Positions 1 through 11,513 of a stretch of DNA of 64,000 nt are shown piece after piece; position 1 is the stretch's first letter; the number at the start of each line of letters is the position of its first letter. The DNA is from Burkholderiales bacterium (GTDB lineage Bacteria; Pseudomonadota; Gammaproteobacteria; Burkholderiales; Casimicrobiaceae). Position numbers and translations under genes: made by a program. The stretch spans positions 62,001-126,000 of the forward strand of contig JADYZP010000042.1 of assembly GCA_020853025.1 (NCBI GenBank), in the 5' to 3' direction. Below the pieces are notes generated by a model. The model saw only the letters and a list, made by a program, of their open reading frames with translations. It made no database searches and was not told where the DNA came from.

Positions 1-196
1 GGAGTTTCTCCGGTGCGACGTCGGTTTCGCTCGCCAAGTCGGTGACGACCCCGACCAGTCTGCGCGGCCCGAGCTTGACGCGAACCATGCTCCCAGGTCC
101 GACCGCGAGCCCCTCCGGGATCCAGTAGTCGAACGCGGATTGCGCCCGCACGGGAAGTGCCACGCGCGCTATCGGCACGGCGGGCACCTCATGCAC
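1..196 (-). CDS. priA: Primosomal replication restart helicase PriA, N-terminal fragment
   Basis: Only the first ~65 codons are inside the window; the gene runs off the left edge. Read on the minus strand, the peptide contains ARVALPV, FDYWIPEGL, GSMVRVKLG and LVGVVTD, the pattern of the PriA 3'-DNA-binding domain that recognises the 3' end of the leading strand at stalled forks. PriA is a 3'-5' DNA helicase that reloads the replisome. The start is uncertain: GTG codons at 196, 187 and 178 are all in frame, and none has a convincing ribosome binding site. hemE follows downstream on the same coordinate axis, a neighbour often seen beside priA in beta- and gammaproteobacteria. The helicase and zinc domains are not visible, so integrity cannot be judged. 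Confidence 0.8.
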   Translation of the reverse strand, partial: MHEVPAVPIARVALPVRAQSAFDYWIPEGLAVGPGSMVRVKLGPRRLVGVVTDLASETDVAPEKL

Positions 197-602
197 GTCC
201 CAAGGTCGGAGGCCGACGCCGTGGGTGAGTTGTAGTATTCCAAAGCTTCACAGCCAACAACAGCAATCGTGTCTAAGTCTTTCATTTTCAATGAATCAAG
301 AATCCCCGACCTTCACTGTGCATAACTTTGTGCGTAACCGACCACCCATGGCGATTGATTATGACGCAGGCACAAGGGGGTTCTTGCGGCCTTGTGGTCC
401 CTTTGAGGAAAATCCCTTGCGCATCAGGTAATTGCAATCGCCTATCGGCTGCGGGGCCACTGTCGCCCCGCATCGCGCTCGCGACGACGCGCGATGTGCA
501 TAACTGCTGATTCGGGAACCTCTTTTGCGCTTGTTGTCAAGAGCCTGCAAATCAAGCGCTGGCGCGGCTTTGCGGCGTTTTCCCTAGCGGGCTCCGCGCA
601 AC
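197..602. other. Intergenic region between priA and hemE with DnaA-box-like 9-mers
   Basis: This 400-base stretch has no convincing gene. The part from about 235 to 345 is visibly richer in A and T than the rest of the window. It holds TGTGCATAA at 317-325 and 495-503, both fitting the reverse of the degenerate DnaA box TTWTNCACA, and a related TGTGCGTAA at 329-337, all in the same orientation. It must also contain the priA promoter, but no clear -35/-10 pair was found. Short open frames here have no family resemblance and conflict with one another. Confidence 0.5.
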
Positions 603-1664
<1,062 letters not shown>

Positions 1665-1714
1665 GCGATGAGCCGTGTGTGCCGTGTGTCCGCGCGCGAT
1701 TTGCGCGATCCGAA

Positions 1715-1852
1715 TCAGGCGTGAATCGATCGCGCGCGCGCGCAGACCAGCATCCGCCTGGCCAGGTGCTCGAGGATGGCCAACGGAGCCCGCTCGGGAT
1801 CGTAGTCGCGGCGTATGCCGCGGGGGACACGCAAGCTCAGAATTCCGGTCAT
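1715..1852 (-). CDS. Possible small ORF of 45 residues, unknown function
   Basis: Between hemE and gltD an ATG-initiated frame encodes a basic peptide starting [20 protein letters not shown] and ending in ARARSIHA. A purine-rich GGTGGAG lies about nine bases before the ATG. Codon use is like that of the neighbours. I do not recognise a family, and no membrane segment or known motif is visible. It lies on the same strand as both neighbours, 29 bases after the gltD stop and 50 bases before hemE. It may equally be a chance frame in a hemE leader region. Confidence 0.25.
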   Translation of the reverse strand: MTGILSLRVPRGIRRDYDPERAPLAILEHLARRMLVCARARSIHA

Positions 1853-1881
1853 TCGGGCAGTCTCCACCTGTATGCACGCGT

Positions 1882-3318
1882 TCAGCGCGGCAGCGCCGAA
1901 ACCCCCATCAGGAATTCATCGACCGCGCGCGCCGCCTGCCTGCCCTCGCGTATCGCCCAGACGACAAGCGACTGGCCGCGACGCATGTCGCCGGCGGCAA
2001 ACACCTTCGGCACCGACGTCCGATAGTTCTCGGTGTCGGCCTTGACGTTGGATCTTGCATCGCATTCGACGCCGAACTGCTCGAGCAGGCCGGATTGCAC
2101 CGGTCCGACGAAACCCATCGCGAACAGCACGAGGTCGGCCTTCAGCTCGAATTCGCTGCCGGGAATCTCGACCATCTTCGGCGGACCATTGCCATCGCGC
2201 TGCCACTCGACGCGCGCGGCGACCAATCGTTCGACCTGACCGTGGCTGCCTTCGAAGCGCTTGGTGGTGACCGACCAATCGCGGTTGCAGCCCTCCTCGT
2301 GCGACGACGACGTGCGTAGCTTGATCGGCCAGTTCGGCCACACCAATGGCTTGTTCTCCGACACGGGCGGCTGCGGCAGCAGTTCGAACTGCGTGATCGA
2401 GGCGGCGCCGTGCCGGTTCGACGTGCCCACACAGTCCGACCCGGTGTCGCCACCACCGATGACGACCACGTGCTTGCCGGTGGCCATGATCTGCGTGGGC
2501 ACCCGATCTCCGGCCACGACCCTGTTCTGCTGCGGCAGGAACTCCATCGCGAAATGCACGCCGTCGAGATCCCTCCCCGGCACATCGAGGTCACGCGGCG
2601 CTTCGGCGCCGCCGGTGAGCACGATCGCGTCGTAATCGCGCAGCAGGTTGCGCGCCGCGATGCCGCTACCGACATGCGAATTCGGGCGGAACTCGACGCC
2701 CTCCTCCGCCATTTGCGCCATGCGCCGGTTGATGGCCACCTTCTCCAACTTGAAATCGGGGATGCCGTAACGCAGCAGGCCGCCGATGCGGTCGTTTTTC
2801 TCGAACACGACGACATCGTGCCCCGCGCGCGCCAGCTGCTGCGCGCAGGCGAGTCCTGCCGGACCGGAACCGACGATCGCGACCCGACGACCCGACCTCG
2901 AAGCCAGGGGCTGCGGCGTCACCCAGCCCTCCTCCCAGCCGCGGTCGATGATGAAATGTTCGATCGACTTGATGCCGACCGGGTCGTTGTTGATGTTGAG
3001 CGTGCACGCCGTTTCGCAAGGCGCCGGACAGACCCGGCCGGTGAACTCGGGAAAGTTGTTCGTCGAGTGCAGCACGTCGAGCGCCTGCCGCCACTGTCGC
3101 CGGTAGACCAGATCGTTCCAATCGGGAATCACGTTATGCACCGGACAGCCGCTCTGGCAAAACGGGATGCCGCAGTCCATGCAGCGCGCGCCCTGCTTCG
3201 CCGCGTCGTCGTCGCCGAGCGTCAGCACGAATTCACGATAGTGCCGCACGCGCTCGCCTGCGGGCTGCGCCGCCTCGCGGATACGCTGGAGTTCGAGAAA
3301 GCCGGTGATCTTGCCCAT
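1882..3318 (-). CDS. gltD: Glutamate synthase (NADPH) small subunit GltD
   Basis: The beta subunit passes electrons from NADPH through FAD to the large subunit, which makes glutamate from 2-oxoglutarate and glutamine. The 478-residue product has the N-terminal cysteine clusters of the two 4Fe-4S centres ([17 protein letters not shown] and [14 protein letters not shown]). It then has an FAD-binding [17 protein letters not shown] and an NADPH-binding GGGDTGSDC, and ends with the family sequence [19 protein letters not shown]. It begins at ATG 3318, 15 bases after the gltB stop, so the two subunits are co-transcribed gltB then gltD. Nothing is missing or unusual. Confidence 0.97.
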   Translation of the reverse strand: MGKITGFLELQRIREAAQPAGERVRHYREFVLTLGDDDAAKQGARCMDCGIPFCQSGCPVHNVIPDWNDLVYRRQWRQALDVLHSTNNFPEFTGRVCPAPCETACTLNINNDPVGIKSIEHFIIDRGWEEGWVTPQPLASRSGRRVAIVGSGPAGLACAQQLARAGHDVVVFEKNDRIGGLLRYGIPDFKLEKVAINRRMAQMAEEGVEFRPNSHVGSGIAARNLLRDYDAIVLTGGAEAPRDLDVPGRDLDGVHFAMEFLPQQNRVVAGDRVPTQIMATGKHVVVIGGGDTGSDCVGTSNRHGAASITQFELLPQPPVSENKPLVWPNWPIKLRTSSSHEEGCNRDWSVTTKRFEGSHGQVERLVAARVEWQRDGNGPPKMVEIPGSEFELKADLVLFAMGFVGPVQSGLLEQFGVECDARSNVKADTENYRTSVPKVFAAGDMRRGQSLVVWAIREGRQAARAVDEFLMGVSALPR

Positions 3319-3333
3319 GACTCGCCGATTCGA

Positions 3334-6300
3334 CTACGCCGCCGCGCGCTGCTTCCTGTGGAGCTCCGGCTGCCGCAGCGCCCTGTTCGCGTTCATCTCG
3401 GTGAGCGCGCGCCGGTATTCGTGCGGGAACACCTTGACGAATTTCGTCCGCGCGGTATCCCAATCGTCGAGCATGGCAAGCGCCAGCGTGCTGCCGGTGA
3501 AGCGCAGATGTCGATCGATCAACTCGCGGAGCAGCACCTCGTCGGCCTTCGCCGCATGGCGCTGCAGCCCCTTCCCGGCCACCTCGAGCTCGTGCTCGGC
3601 GGCACTCTGCTGCACTTCGGTCAGCAGCGGCTCGAGCGCGACCATCGACGTGTTGCAGCGCTGCGCGAAGCTGCCATCGGGATCGTAAACGAATGCCAGC
3701 CCGCCGCTCATGCCGGCGGCAAAATTGCGCCCGGTGCCGCCGAGCACGACCACCGTGCCGCCGGTCATGTCTTCGCAGCCGTGGTCTCCGGTCCCCTCGA
3801 CGACCGCGCTGGCTCCGGAATTGCGCACGCAGAAACGCTCTCCCGCCACACCGCGGAAATAGGCCTCACCGTCGATGGCGCCGTACATCACCGTGTTGCC
3901 GACGACGATGTTCAATTCGGGTGCCGCCGGGCACGCGGGGTCCGGATAGACGACGATGCGCCCGCCCGACAGTCCCTTGCCGACGTAGTCGTTGGTCGCG
4001 CCCTGCAGCTCGAAACTGATGCCGTGCGCGAGGAAGGCGCCGAAGCTCTGGCCGGCGATGCCCTCGAAGGCGACGTGAATCGTGTCGTCGGGCAGGCCCT
4101 CGTGCCCGTAGCGCCTGGCAACCACACCGGACAGCATGGCGCCCACCGAACGGTTGGCGTTGCGGATGCGATGCGTGAGGCGAACCGGCTGCTGCTCGTC
4201 GATGGCGGGCTGCGACTGTCCGATGAGCTCGTAATCGAGCGCTCCGGCGAGACCGTGATCCTGCACTTCCCGGTGCGAACGCGCGACGTCGTCCGGCATC
4301 TTCGGCTGGTGGAACACGCGCGAGAAATCGAGGCCGCGCGCCTTCCAGTGGGTGATGCCCGCACGCATGTCGAGCAGATCGCAACGTCCGATCATTTCGT
4401 CGAAGGACCTGAACCCGAGTTGCGCCATCAGCTCGCGCGCTTCCTCGGCGACGAAGAACATGAAGTTGATCACGTGCTCGGGCTGCCCGCTGAATTTCCG
4501 GCGCAAGACCGGATCCTGCGTCGCCACGCCCACCGGGCAGGTGTTCAGATGGCACTTGCGCATCATGATGCAGCCGGCCGCGACCAGCGGCGCCGTCGCG
4601 AAACCGAACTCGTCGGCACCGAGCATCGCACCGATGACGACGTCGCGACCGGTCTTCATCTGGCCGTCGACCTGCACGGCGATGCGACCGCGCAGGCGGT
4701 TCAGGACCAGCGTCTGCTGCGTCTCGGCAAGGCCCAGCTCCCACGGCGTGCCGGCATGCTTGATCGACGACAGCGGCGACGCGCCGGTACCGCCGTCGTG
4801 GCCGGCGATCGTCACATGGTCGGACTTGGCCTTGGCTACACCCGCGGCGACGGTGCCCACACCCACTTCGGAGACGAGCTTGACCGAGATCGACGCCTTG
4901 GGATTGGCGTTCTTCAGGTCGTGGATCAGCTGTGCCAGATCCTCGATCGAATAGATATCGTGATGCGGCGGCGGCGAAATGAGCCCGACGCCTGGCACCG
5001 AATAGCGCAGCTTTGCGATGTACTCGGAAACCTTGTGGCCTGGAAGCTGGCCGCCCTCGCCCGGTTTCGCACCCTGCGCCATCTTGATCTGGATCTGGTC
5101 GGCCGACGCCAGGTATTCGGCGGTGACACCGAAGCGCCCCGAGGCCACCTGCTTGATCTTCGAGCGCAGGCTATCGCCCGGCTGCAGCGGGATGTCACGT
5201 TCGATGCGGTCGCGTCCGATCACCGAGGCCACGGTGTCGCCGGCGCCGACGCCGCTGTCGCCGGTGCGCAGCTCGGCGCGGTAGCGCGCCTCGTCTTCGC
5301 CGCCCTCGCCGGTGTTCGACTTGCCGCCGATGCGGTTCATCGCGATCGCGAGCGTCGTATGCGCCTCGGTGGAAATCGAGCCCAGGCTCATCGCACCGGT
5401 GGCAAAGCGGCGCACGATCGAGGATGCCGCCTCGACTTCCTCGATCGGCACCGGCGTGCGTTCGGCCGTCTTGAACTCGAAGAGTCCGCGAAAGGTCTTC
5501 AGTTCGCGACTTTGCTCGTTGATGAGCTTCGCATAATCGCGGTAGGTGCCGGCGCTGTTCGAGCGCACCGCGTGCTGCAGCTTGGCGATCGACTCCGGCG
5601 TCCACATGTGCGCCTCGCCGCGAATTCGGTACATGTACTCGCCACCGGCATCCAGCATGTCGCGCAGCAGCGGATCGTCTCCGAAGGCGAGCGCATGCAG
5701 GCGCACCGCTTCCTCGGCCACCTCGAAGATCCCGATGCCCTCGATATTGCTCGCGGTGCCGGTGAAGTACTTGTCGACAAAGGACCTCTGCAGCCCCACC
5801 GCCTCGAAGGTCTGCGCGCCGCAGTACGACTGATACGTGGAGATGCCCATCTTCGACATCACCTTGCAAAGACCCTTGCAGATCGCCTTGATGAAGCGCT
5901 TGCCCGATTCTTTCGGATCGATCGCCGGAATCGACTGCGAAAGCTGCGCCAGCGTCTCCAGCGCCAGGTACGGATGGATCGCCTCGGCGCCGTAGCCGGC
6001 AAGCAGCGCGAAATGATGTACCTCGCGCGCGGAGCCGGTTTCGACGACCAGCCCCGTCGAAGTTCGCAGCCCCGTCTTCACCAGATGCTCGTGCACAGCG
6101 GCGGTAGCCAGCAGCGCGGGAATCGGCAGCGCCTCCGGCGACACGTTACGGTCGGAGAGAATCAGGATGTTGTAACCCTGGGTGATCGCGTCTTCGGCGT
6201 GTGCGGCGAGGCTCGCCAGCGCCGCCTCCATGCCGTTGCCGCCCCACTTCGCCGGGTAGCAGATGTCGAGTTCGAGCGAGCGGAAAGCGCCTGACGAAAA

Positions 6301-8082
6301 GAGCTCGACGTGCCGGATCTTCTCCATGTTATCGGGCGTCAGGATCGGCTGCAGCGCCTCGAGCCGCATCGGTGGCTCGGTGACGCCCGCATCAAAATCG
6401 ACCGCCAGCAGGTTCGGCCGCGGCCCGATGAACGAGACCAGCGACATCACAAGCTCTTCGCGGATCGGGTCGATCGGCGGATTGGTGACCTGCGCGAACA
6501 GCTGCTTGAAGTAGCTGTAGAAGACCTTGGGACGGTTGGACAACACCGGCAGCGCCGCGTCGTTGCCCATCGAACCCAGCGCCTCCTCGCCGCCTTCGGC
6601 CATCGGCGCCAGCAGGATCTTCACTTCCTCCTGCGTGTAGCCGAAGGCCTGCTGGCGATCGAGCAGCGGGACGTCTGCCGGGTCGGCAGGTGCTGGCTCC
6701 GGCATGTCCTCGAGCCGCATCCGGCAGCTCTCGATCCACTCGCGGTACGGCTTTGCGGTCGCCAGCGCGCGCTTCAATTCGTCGTCGTCGATGATGCGAC
6801 CCTGCTCGGTGTCGACCAGCAGCATCTTGCCTGGCTGCAACCGCCACTTCTTGATGATCTTGCTCTCCGGGATGTCGAGCACGCCGACCTCGGAGGCCAT
6901 GACGACGTAGTCGTCGTCGGTGACGATGAAGCGCGCCGGCCGCAGTCCATTGCGGTCGAGCGTGGCGCCGATCTGCCGGCCGTTGGTGAACGCCATTGCG
7001 GCTGGGCCGTCCCACGGCTCCATCAGCGCGGCGTTGTATTCGTAGAAGGCGCGGCGGTCCTCGTCCATCAGCGGGTTGCCCGCCCACGCCTCCGGAATCA
7101 TCATCGTCATCGCGTGCGCCAGCGGATAGCCGCTCATCACCAACAGCTCGAGCGCGTTGTCGAACGACGCCGAATCCGACTGGCCGTCGTAGATCAGCGG
7201 CCACAGCTTCGACAGATCGTCGCCCAGCACCTTCGACGCGATGGCACCCTCGCGTGCGCGGATCCAGTTGAAGTTGCCGCGCACCGTGTTGATCTCGCCG
7301 TTGTGCGAAATGTAACGGAACGGATGCGCGAGGTCCCAAGTCGGGAAGGTGTTGGTCGAAAAGCGCTGATGCACCATCGCCAGCGCCGAAACCATCGCTT
7401 CGTCGGCGAGGTCGAGGTAGTAGCGACCGACCTGGTGGGCGAGCAGCATGCCCTTGTAGACGATCGTCCGCGTCGACAGCGAAGGCACGTAGAACTCGCG
7501 ACCATGGCGAAGCTGCAGCGACTGGATCGCGTGCCCCGCGCGCTTGCGGATCACGTAGAGCTTGCGCTCGAGCGCAGCGGCGTCGACGTGGCGGCCGCCG
7601 CGGCCGACGAAACACTGCCGGATCACCGGCTCGACTTCCTTGGTGCGTTCGGACAGCCCGCCATTGTCGGTTGGCACGTCGCGCCAGCCCAGCAGCACCT
7701 GGCCTTCGGCCGCGATCGCGCGCTCGATCTCCTGCTCGCAGGCCATCCGCGACGCCGGCTCCCGTGGCAGGAACACCATGCCGACACCGTATTGCCCGAT
7801 CGCCGGCAGCGTGATGCCGAGCTTGCCGCAGGCGCGGCGCAGGAAGGCGTCCGGCAACTGGATCAGGATGCCGGCGCCGTCGCCCTGCAGCGGATCGGCG
7901 CCGGTCGCGCCCCGGTGCGTGAGGTTTTCGAGGATCGCCAGCGCGTGACGAATGACCGAGTGGCTCTTGCGGCCCTTGATGTGCGCGATGAAGCCGAGCC
8001 CGCAGGCGTCGTGCTCGTTGTCCGGATCGTAGAGGCCTTGCCCGACCGGCGGCCACATTGACGAGACTTGATCCTGTTCCAC
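3334..8082 (-). CDS. gltB: Glutamate synthase (NADPH) large subunit GltB
   Basis: A 1582-residue GOGAT alpha subunit. Its class II amidotransferase domain removes ammonia from glutamine and a tunnel carries it to the FMN/3Fe-4S synthase domain. The mature catalytic cysteine is Cys27 in [14 protein letters not shown], implying removal of a 26-residue propeptide. [10 protein letters not shown] and the FSTNTFPTW stretch belong to the glutaminase domain. In the synthase domain [12 protein letters not shown] and the 3Fe-4S ligands [15 protein letters not shown] are intact. The C-terminal GXGXG beta-helix is visible as [21 protein letters not shown]. The GTG at 8082 is preferred because GAGGA lies five bases upstream; an ATG eight codons later would leave a shorter propeptide. 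It heads a gltB-gltD operon. Confidence 0.97.
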   Translation of the reverse strand: MEQDQVSSMWPPVGQGLYDPDNEHDACGLGFIAHIKGRKSHSVIRHALAILENLTHRGATGADPLQGDGAGILIQLPDAFLRRACGKLGITLPAIGQYGVGMVFLPREPASRMACEQEIERAIAAEGQVLLGWRDVPTDNGGLSERTKEVEPVIRQCFVGRGGRHVDAAALERKLYVIRKRAGHAIQSLQLRHGREFYVPSLSTRTIVYKGMLLAHQVGRYYLDLADEAMVSALAMVHQRFSTNTFPTWDLAHPFRYISHNGEINTVRGNFNWIRAREGAIASKVLGDDLSKLWPLIYDGQSDSASFDNALELLVMSGYPLAHAMTMMIPEAWAGNPLMDEDRRAFYEYNAALMEPWDGPAAMAFTNGRQIGATLDRNGLRPARFIVTDDDYVVMASEVGVLDIPESKIIKKWRLQPGKMLLVDTEQGRIIDDDELKRALATAKPYREWIESCRMRLEDMPEPAPADPADVPLLDRQQAFGYTQEEVKILLAPMAEGGEEALGSMGNDAALPVLSNRPKVFYSYFKQLFAQVTNPPIDPIREELVMSLVSFIGPRPNLLAVDFDAGVTEPPMRLEALQPILTPDNMEKIRHVELFSSGAFRSLELDICYPAKWGGNGMEAALASLAAHAEDAITQGYNILILSDRNVSPEALPIPALLATAAVHEHLVKTGLRTSTGLVVETGSAREVHHFALLAGYGAEAIHPYLALETLAQLSQSIPAIDPKESGKRFIKAICKGLCKVMSKMGISTYQSYCGAQTFEAVGLQRSFVDKYFTGTASNIEGIGIFEVAEEAVRLHALAFGDDPLLRDMLDAGGEYMYRIRGEAHMWTPESIAKLQHAVRSNSAGTYRDYAKLINEQSRELKTFRGLFEFKTAERTPVPIEEVEAASSIVRRFATGAMSLGSISTEAHTTLAIAMNRIGGKSNTGEGGEDEARYRAELRTGDSGVGAGDTVASVIGRDRIERDIPLQPGDSLRSKIKQVASGRFGVTAEYLASADQIQIKMAQGAKPGEGGQLPGHKVSEYIAKLRYSVPGVGLISPPPHHDIYSIEDLAQLIHDLKNANPKASISVKLVSEVGVGTVAAGVAKAKSDHVTIAGHDGGTGASPLSSIKHAGTPWELGLAETQQTLVLNRLRGRIAVQVDGQMKTGRDVVIGAMLGADEFGFATAPLVAAGCIMMRKCHLNTCPVGVATQDPVLRRKFSGQPEHVINFMFFVAEEARELMAQLGFRSFDEMIGRCDLLDMRAGITHWKARGLDFSRVFHQPKMPDDVARSHREVQDHGLAGALDYELIGQSQPAIDEQQPVRLTHRIRNANRSVGAMLSGVVARRYGHEGLPDDTIHVAFEGIAGQSFGAFLAHGISFELQGATNDYVGKGLSGGRIVVYPDPACPAAPELNIVVGNTVMYGAIDGEAYFRGVAGERFCVRNSGASAVVEGTGDHGCEDMTGGTVVVLGGTGRNFAAGMSGGLAFVYDPDGSFAQRCNTSMVALEPLLTEVQQSAAEHELEVAGKGLQRHAAKADEVLLRELIDRHLRFTGSTLALAMLDDWDTARTKFVKVFPHEYRRALTEMNANRALRQPELHRKQRAAA

Positions 8083-8374
8083 AATGTCCTCGATCGTCGT
8101 AGCGAAGCGCGCGGACGCCCGAACGCCGCAGCCGCAGGAAAAAGGGGCCGAAAGCGGTTCATACTACTCGCCGTGCTGCAATGCGGCAATAACGAGTCGG
8201 ACCGCCTGCCGCGCAACAGCAGCCGTCGAGCGGTGGTCATTTGCGGAGAGAAATACTTGCGCCAGTCATGTACTTGCGCTTTAATCTGAACAAAATGGCC
8301 TAGATGCTTGTTGCAATGTTCAAATCGGCCTCGGACAATCGGTGTTTTAGGACATCATCATCAGGATCGGAATC
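8083..8374. other. Divergent intergenic region between gltB and a lipoprotein gene
   Basis: About 290 bases separating gltB (minus) and the lipoprotein gene (plus), so it should hold both promoters. The part from about 8225 to 8350 is locally AT-richer. AGGA lies about eight bases before the lipoprotein ATG and GAGGA just before the gltB GTG. No clean -35/-10 pair or operator could be fixed by eye, and no convincing ORF is present. Confidence 0.4.
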
Positions 8375-10357
8375 ATGGCTCAACGGCGACTCACCGCGTG
8401 GCTGCGCCCGGCGCTTGCCCTTCTAGGCTTTGCCGGCATCGTGCTGCTTGCCGGCTGCGGCGGCGGCAGCGGTGCGCCGAACAACCCCTACGAGCCGCCG
8501 CCGCCAATCATCCCGCCGCTGAAGCTCCTGCCGGGCAATCTGTCGCTGTATCCCGGCACGCCGGTGACGCTGACCGTCTACGGCGGGGTTGCCCCCTATC
8601 GTGCGTTTTCGACCGACCCGACGATCCTGCCTGTCGCCGCGAGCGTATCCGGCGACACGGTCGTTCTATCCGCCAACAACGTGACGGCAACGACCAGCGT
8701 GGGCATCACGGTTCAGGATGCGGTCGGAACGGTCTCGCTGCCGGTACCGGTGGCGGTCAATCCGGCGCCGCTGCTGCCGTCGAATATCACGGTCACGGCC
8801 AACCCCAATCCCGCCTGCGCCAGCGACGGCAATAACCTGTGCTCGGGCAGCACCGGCACGGCGTCGGTGAAAGTCACCGGGGCGGGTGGCGCCGGCATCA
8901 AGGGCCGTTCGGTCAAGTTCGACGTCGTGCAAGGCAGCTTTTCGATCGTGTCGACCAACCCGGCGCAGCCGCTGGTGTCGACGCTGACCGTGGTCACCGA
9001 CGCCAACGGCGACGCGGTGGTCGTGCTCTCGGTGCCCGCCAATACACCGACGCAGACCGGGATCGTCCGCGCGACCGACGTGACCTCGGGCAACCAGGTC
9101 ACCGGCAGCTTCAACATTCTGCAAATGACGATCAACGGCGCCGTGCTGTCGATCCTGCCGACCGGGAACACGACGATCACCGGGCCGGACAACCAGACCT
9201 GCTCCTCCGGCGTGTCGGTCACCAATTTCATCTTCGGCGGCACGCCACCGTACCAGGTGGGCATCAACTTCCCGGGGGCTGCGACCCTGTCCGGCGTTCC
9301 GGTGCTGACCAACGGCGGTGCGTTCTCGACGACCACCAACGGTACTTGCTTCATCAACCTGACCTACGTCGTCACCGATGCGAACGGACTCACGATCCCC
9401 GGCGGCAGCTATCCGACGGTGACCAACGAGCTGGGTGAGAATCCTCCGGCACCCCCGCCGCCGACGGCCATCGTCGTCACGCCGGGCGCGATCGCCAGGA
9501 ACAATTGCGTGCCGTCGAACACCTTCCAGTTCATCGCCACCGGCGGTACGACGCCGTACTCGGCGGTCGTGGCGGCGACCACCAGCCCGACGTCGCCGGT
9601 ACTTTCGCCGCAAACCGGGCTCGCGCAGGGCCAGGCGGTCTCCGTCAGCGGACTCACTTCGCCGTCGATCACGACCATCAACGTCATCGACGCATCGAAT
9701 CCGGTGCAGTCGGGAACGGTCACCATCGACTGTACGGGTGCGCCGACACCACCCCCGGGATCCGCGCTGATCGTCTCGCCGCTCAACTACAACTACTCGG
9801 TGAATCCGGGCTCGTGCGTCAACCAGACCGCGAACTTCGTCGTCACCGGCGGCTCGCCGCCGTACAACGTGTTCTTCGCTTCGCCGCGTCCGGGCGCGAC
9901 GATCGCACCGACGACGCTTGCGACCTCCGGACTGGGCTTTGCAGTCACAGGGCTCACCGACGGCGTGCTGACCACCAACATCACGGTGGTCGACGCCAGT
10001 TCGCCGCAGCTGCAGCAGGTAGCGACGATCACCTGTCCGACGGTGCCGAATCCGCCGCAGGCACTGGCGGTTTCTCCGGCGACCTATACCTACGTCGGCG
10101 GCCCGACGTGCAGCGCCGCGACGTCGAACTTCGTCGTCACCGGCGGCACGCCGCCGTACACGGCGGTGTTCTCGGTGCCAAGCACGGCAGGCGCGATCAC
10201 GCCGACGACGATCACGGCCTCGGGCCAAGGGTTTGCGGTGACCGGACTGGCGGCGACGCCCTTGCCACGCACCACGCAGGTCACGGTCACGGACTCGAGC
10301 GTGACACCGTTGTTGCAGGTGGTCTCGATTCTCTGCAACCCGGCGGCGGGTCCCTAG
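8375..10357 (+). CDS. Large repetitive surface lipoprotein with Ig-like domains
   Basis: A 660-residue secreted lipoprotein. Residues 1-27 form a signal peptide ending in a lipobox (LLAG before Cys28), followed by a Gly/Ser/Pro-rich spacer. Residues ~130-245 resemble a bacterial Ig-like (Big_1/invasin type) domain with ITVTANPNPAC and FDVVQG. From ~270 to the end, four units of about 100 residues repeat the pattern Cys, ~8 residues, F-x-x-T/G-GG-x-PPY, and a second Cys near the unit end; FIFGGTPPY, FIATGGTTPY, FVVTGGSPPY and FVVTGGTPPY mark them. A more diverged VYGGVAPY occurs near residue 70. The last two units are also nearly identical in DNA around the motif, which suggests recent duplication. 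It stands alone and ends at a strong terminator. Likely an outer-membrane-anchored adhesin-like or structural protein; the exact role is unknown. Confidence 0.75.
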   Translation: MAQRRLTAWLRPALALLGFAGIVLLAGCGGGSGAPNNPYEPPPPIIPPLKLLPGNLSLYPGTPVTLTVYGGVAPYRAFSTDPTILPVAASVSGDTVVLSANNVTATTSVGITVQDAVGTVSLPVPVAVNPAPLLPSNITVTANPNPACASDGNNLCSGSTGTASVKVTGAGGAGIKGRSVKFDVVQGSFSIVSTNPAQPLVSTLTVVTDANGDAVVVLSVPANTPTQTGIVRATDVTSGNQVTGSFNILQMTINGAVLSILPTGNTTITGPDNQTCSSGVSVTNFIFGGTPPYQVGINFPGAATLSGVPVLTNGGAFSTTTNGTCFINLTYVVTDANGLTIPGGSYPTVTNELGENPPAPPPPTAIVVTPGAIARNNCVPSNTFQFIATGGTTPYSAVVAATTSPTSPVLSPQTGLAQGQAVSVSGLTSPSITTINVIDASNPVQSGTVTIDCTGAPTPPPGSALIVSPLNYNYSVNPGSCVNQTANFVVTGGSPPYNVFFASPRPGATIAPTTLATSGLGFAVTGLTDGVLTTNITVVDASSPQLQQVATITCPTVPNPPQALAVSPATYTYVGGPTCSAATSNFVVTGGTPPYTAVFSVPSTAGAITPTTITASGQGFAVTGLAATPLPRTTQVTVTDSSVTPLLQVVSILCNPAAGP

Positions 10358-10370
10358 GCTGCAGTCAGCG

Positions 10371-10406
10371 TGCAAAACGGCGCCCTTTCGAGGGCGCCGT
10401 TTTGCA
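10371..10406. terminator. Bidirectional intrinsic terminator between the lipoprotein gene and aroB
   Basis: A perfect 16-bp stem (TGCAAAACGGCGCCCT and its exact complement) encloses a TTCG tetraloop. The stem begins with AAAA and ends with TTTT, so it supplies a U-run in both directions. It sits between two convergent genes, 13 bases after the lipoprotein stop and 24 bases beyond the aroB stop. Confidence 0.9.
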
Positions 10407-10430
10407 TTGCGGCCGGCTTCCGGAAGCGAG

Positions 10431-11513
10431 TCAGCGCAGGACTTCGCGCAGCAGCGAATCGGGGACTTCGGTGGCTACGACCGCCTGCCCGAGTCCGTCG
10501 AGCAAGACAAAGCGGATGGCACCCGCCTGCACCTTCTTGTCGCGCGCCATCAGCGACATCCAGCGTTCGAAGCCCAGTGCGGGCGCCTGCGTCGGCAGCC
10601 CTGCACGCCCCAGCAGCACGCGCACCCTGTCCGCGACCCCGGAGTCGATGCGCCCGCTGCGCGCCGAAACCTCGGCGGCGACGACCATGCCGGCGGCAAC
10701 GGCTTCGCCGTGCAGCCATTGCCCATAGCCCATGGCATTCTCGATGGCGTGACCGAAGGTATGGCCGAAGTTGAGCAGCGCGCGTTCGCCGTGCTCGCGC
10801 TCGTCGGCGGCGACGATTTCGGCCTTGATCCGGCAGCTCGTCTGTATCGCGTGCGCCAGCGCTGCAGGATCGCAGGCGACCAACGCGTCGACGTGTTTCT
10901 CGAGCCAGGCGAAGAAAACGGCGTCGCGAATGGCGCCGACCTTGACGACCTCTGCCAGGCCGGCGGCGAGTTCGCGCGACGGCAACGTGCGCAGGCAATC
11001 GGTGTCGATCAGGACGGCGCGCGGCTGGTGGAACGCGCCGATCATGTTCTTGCCCAGCGGATGATTGACGCCGGTCTTGCCACCCACCGACGAGTCGACC
11101 TGCGCGAGCAGCGTCGTCGGGATCTGGATGAACGGCATCCCCCGCTGGTAGATCGCGGCGACGAAGCCGGCGATGTCGCCGACCACGCCGCCGCCCAGCG
11201 CGACGAGCATCGTCGAACGCTCGGCGCGCAGCTCGAGCAGGCGGGTCAGCACCATGTACAGCGTGTCCCAGTTCTTGTGCGCTTCGCCGTCCGGAATCAT
11301 CGTCGTTTCCACGCGCAGCCCGGCGCCGGCGAGACTCCGCTGCAGCGGCGCCAGCCAATGCGCGGCGACCGTGGCGTTGGTGATCACGACGGCGTCGCGC
11401 ACGCGTTGCGCGGCGAGCAGCGTACCGGCTTCGTGGATGACGCCGCTCCCGATGCGGATCGGATAGCTGCGCTCGGCCAGCGCCACTTCGAGCGTTTGCG
11501 GGTCAGCGTCCAT
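10431..11513 (-). CDS. aroB: 3-dehydroquinate synthase AroB
   Basis: Second enzyme of the shikimate pathway, converting DAHP to 3-dehydroquinate with NAD and a divalent metal. The 360-residue product is full length. Visible family features are the nucleotide-binding ALGGGVVGDIAGFVAA, the LLAQVDSSVGGKTGVNHP segment with active-site Lys, HPLGKNMIGAFHQP, and metal-binding histidines in NFGHTFGHAIE. The ATG at 11513 overlaps the end of aroK by 11 bases. aroK-aroB is the usual pair, here transcribed behind pilMNOPQ as in many proteobacteria, and the unit ends at the perfect hairpin beyond the stop. Confidence 0.97.
   Translation of the reverse strand: MDADPQTLEVALAERSYPIRIGSGVIHEAGTLLAAQRVRDAVVITNATVAAHWLAPLQRSLAGAGLRVETTMIPDGEAHKNWDTLYMVLTRLLELRAERSTMLVALGGGVVGDIAGFVAAIYQRGMPFIQIPTTLLAQVDSSVGGKTGVNHPLGKNMIGAFHQPRAVLIDTDCLRTLPSRELAAGLAEVVKVGAIRDAVFFAWLEKHVDALVACDPAALAHAIQTSCRIKAEIVAADEREHGERALLNFGHTFGHAIENAMGYGQWLHGEAVAAGMVVAAEVSARSGRIDSGVADRVRVLLGRAGLPTQAPALGFERWMSLMARDKKVQAGAIRFVLLDGLGQAVVATEVPDSLLREVLR

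Noticed and set aside
2410-6294. A 1294-codon open frame on the plus strand
   Set aside because: Antisense to gltD and gltB, low-complexity Arg/His/Asp-rich translation, no start context or family match.
6310-8061. A 583-codon plus-strand frame
   Set aside because: Antisense shadow of gltB with the same low-complexity composition.
8666-10375. A 569-codon minus-strand frame opposite the lipoprotein
   Set aside because: Arg-rich translation with no motif; the plus-strand frame has a signal peptide, lipobox and domain repeats.
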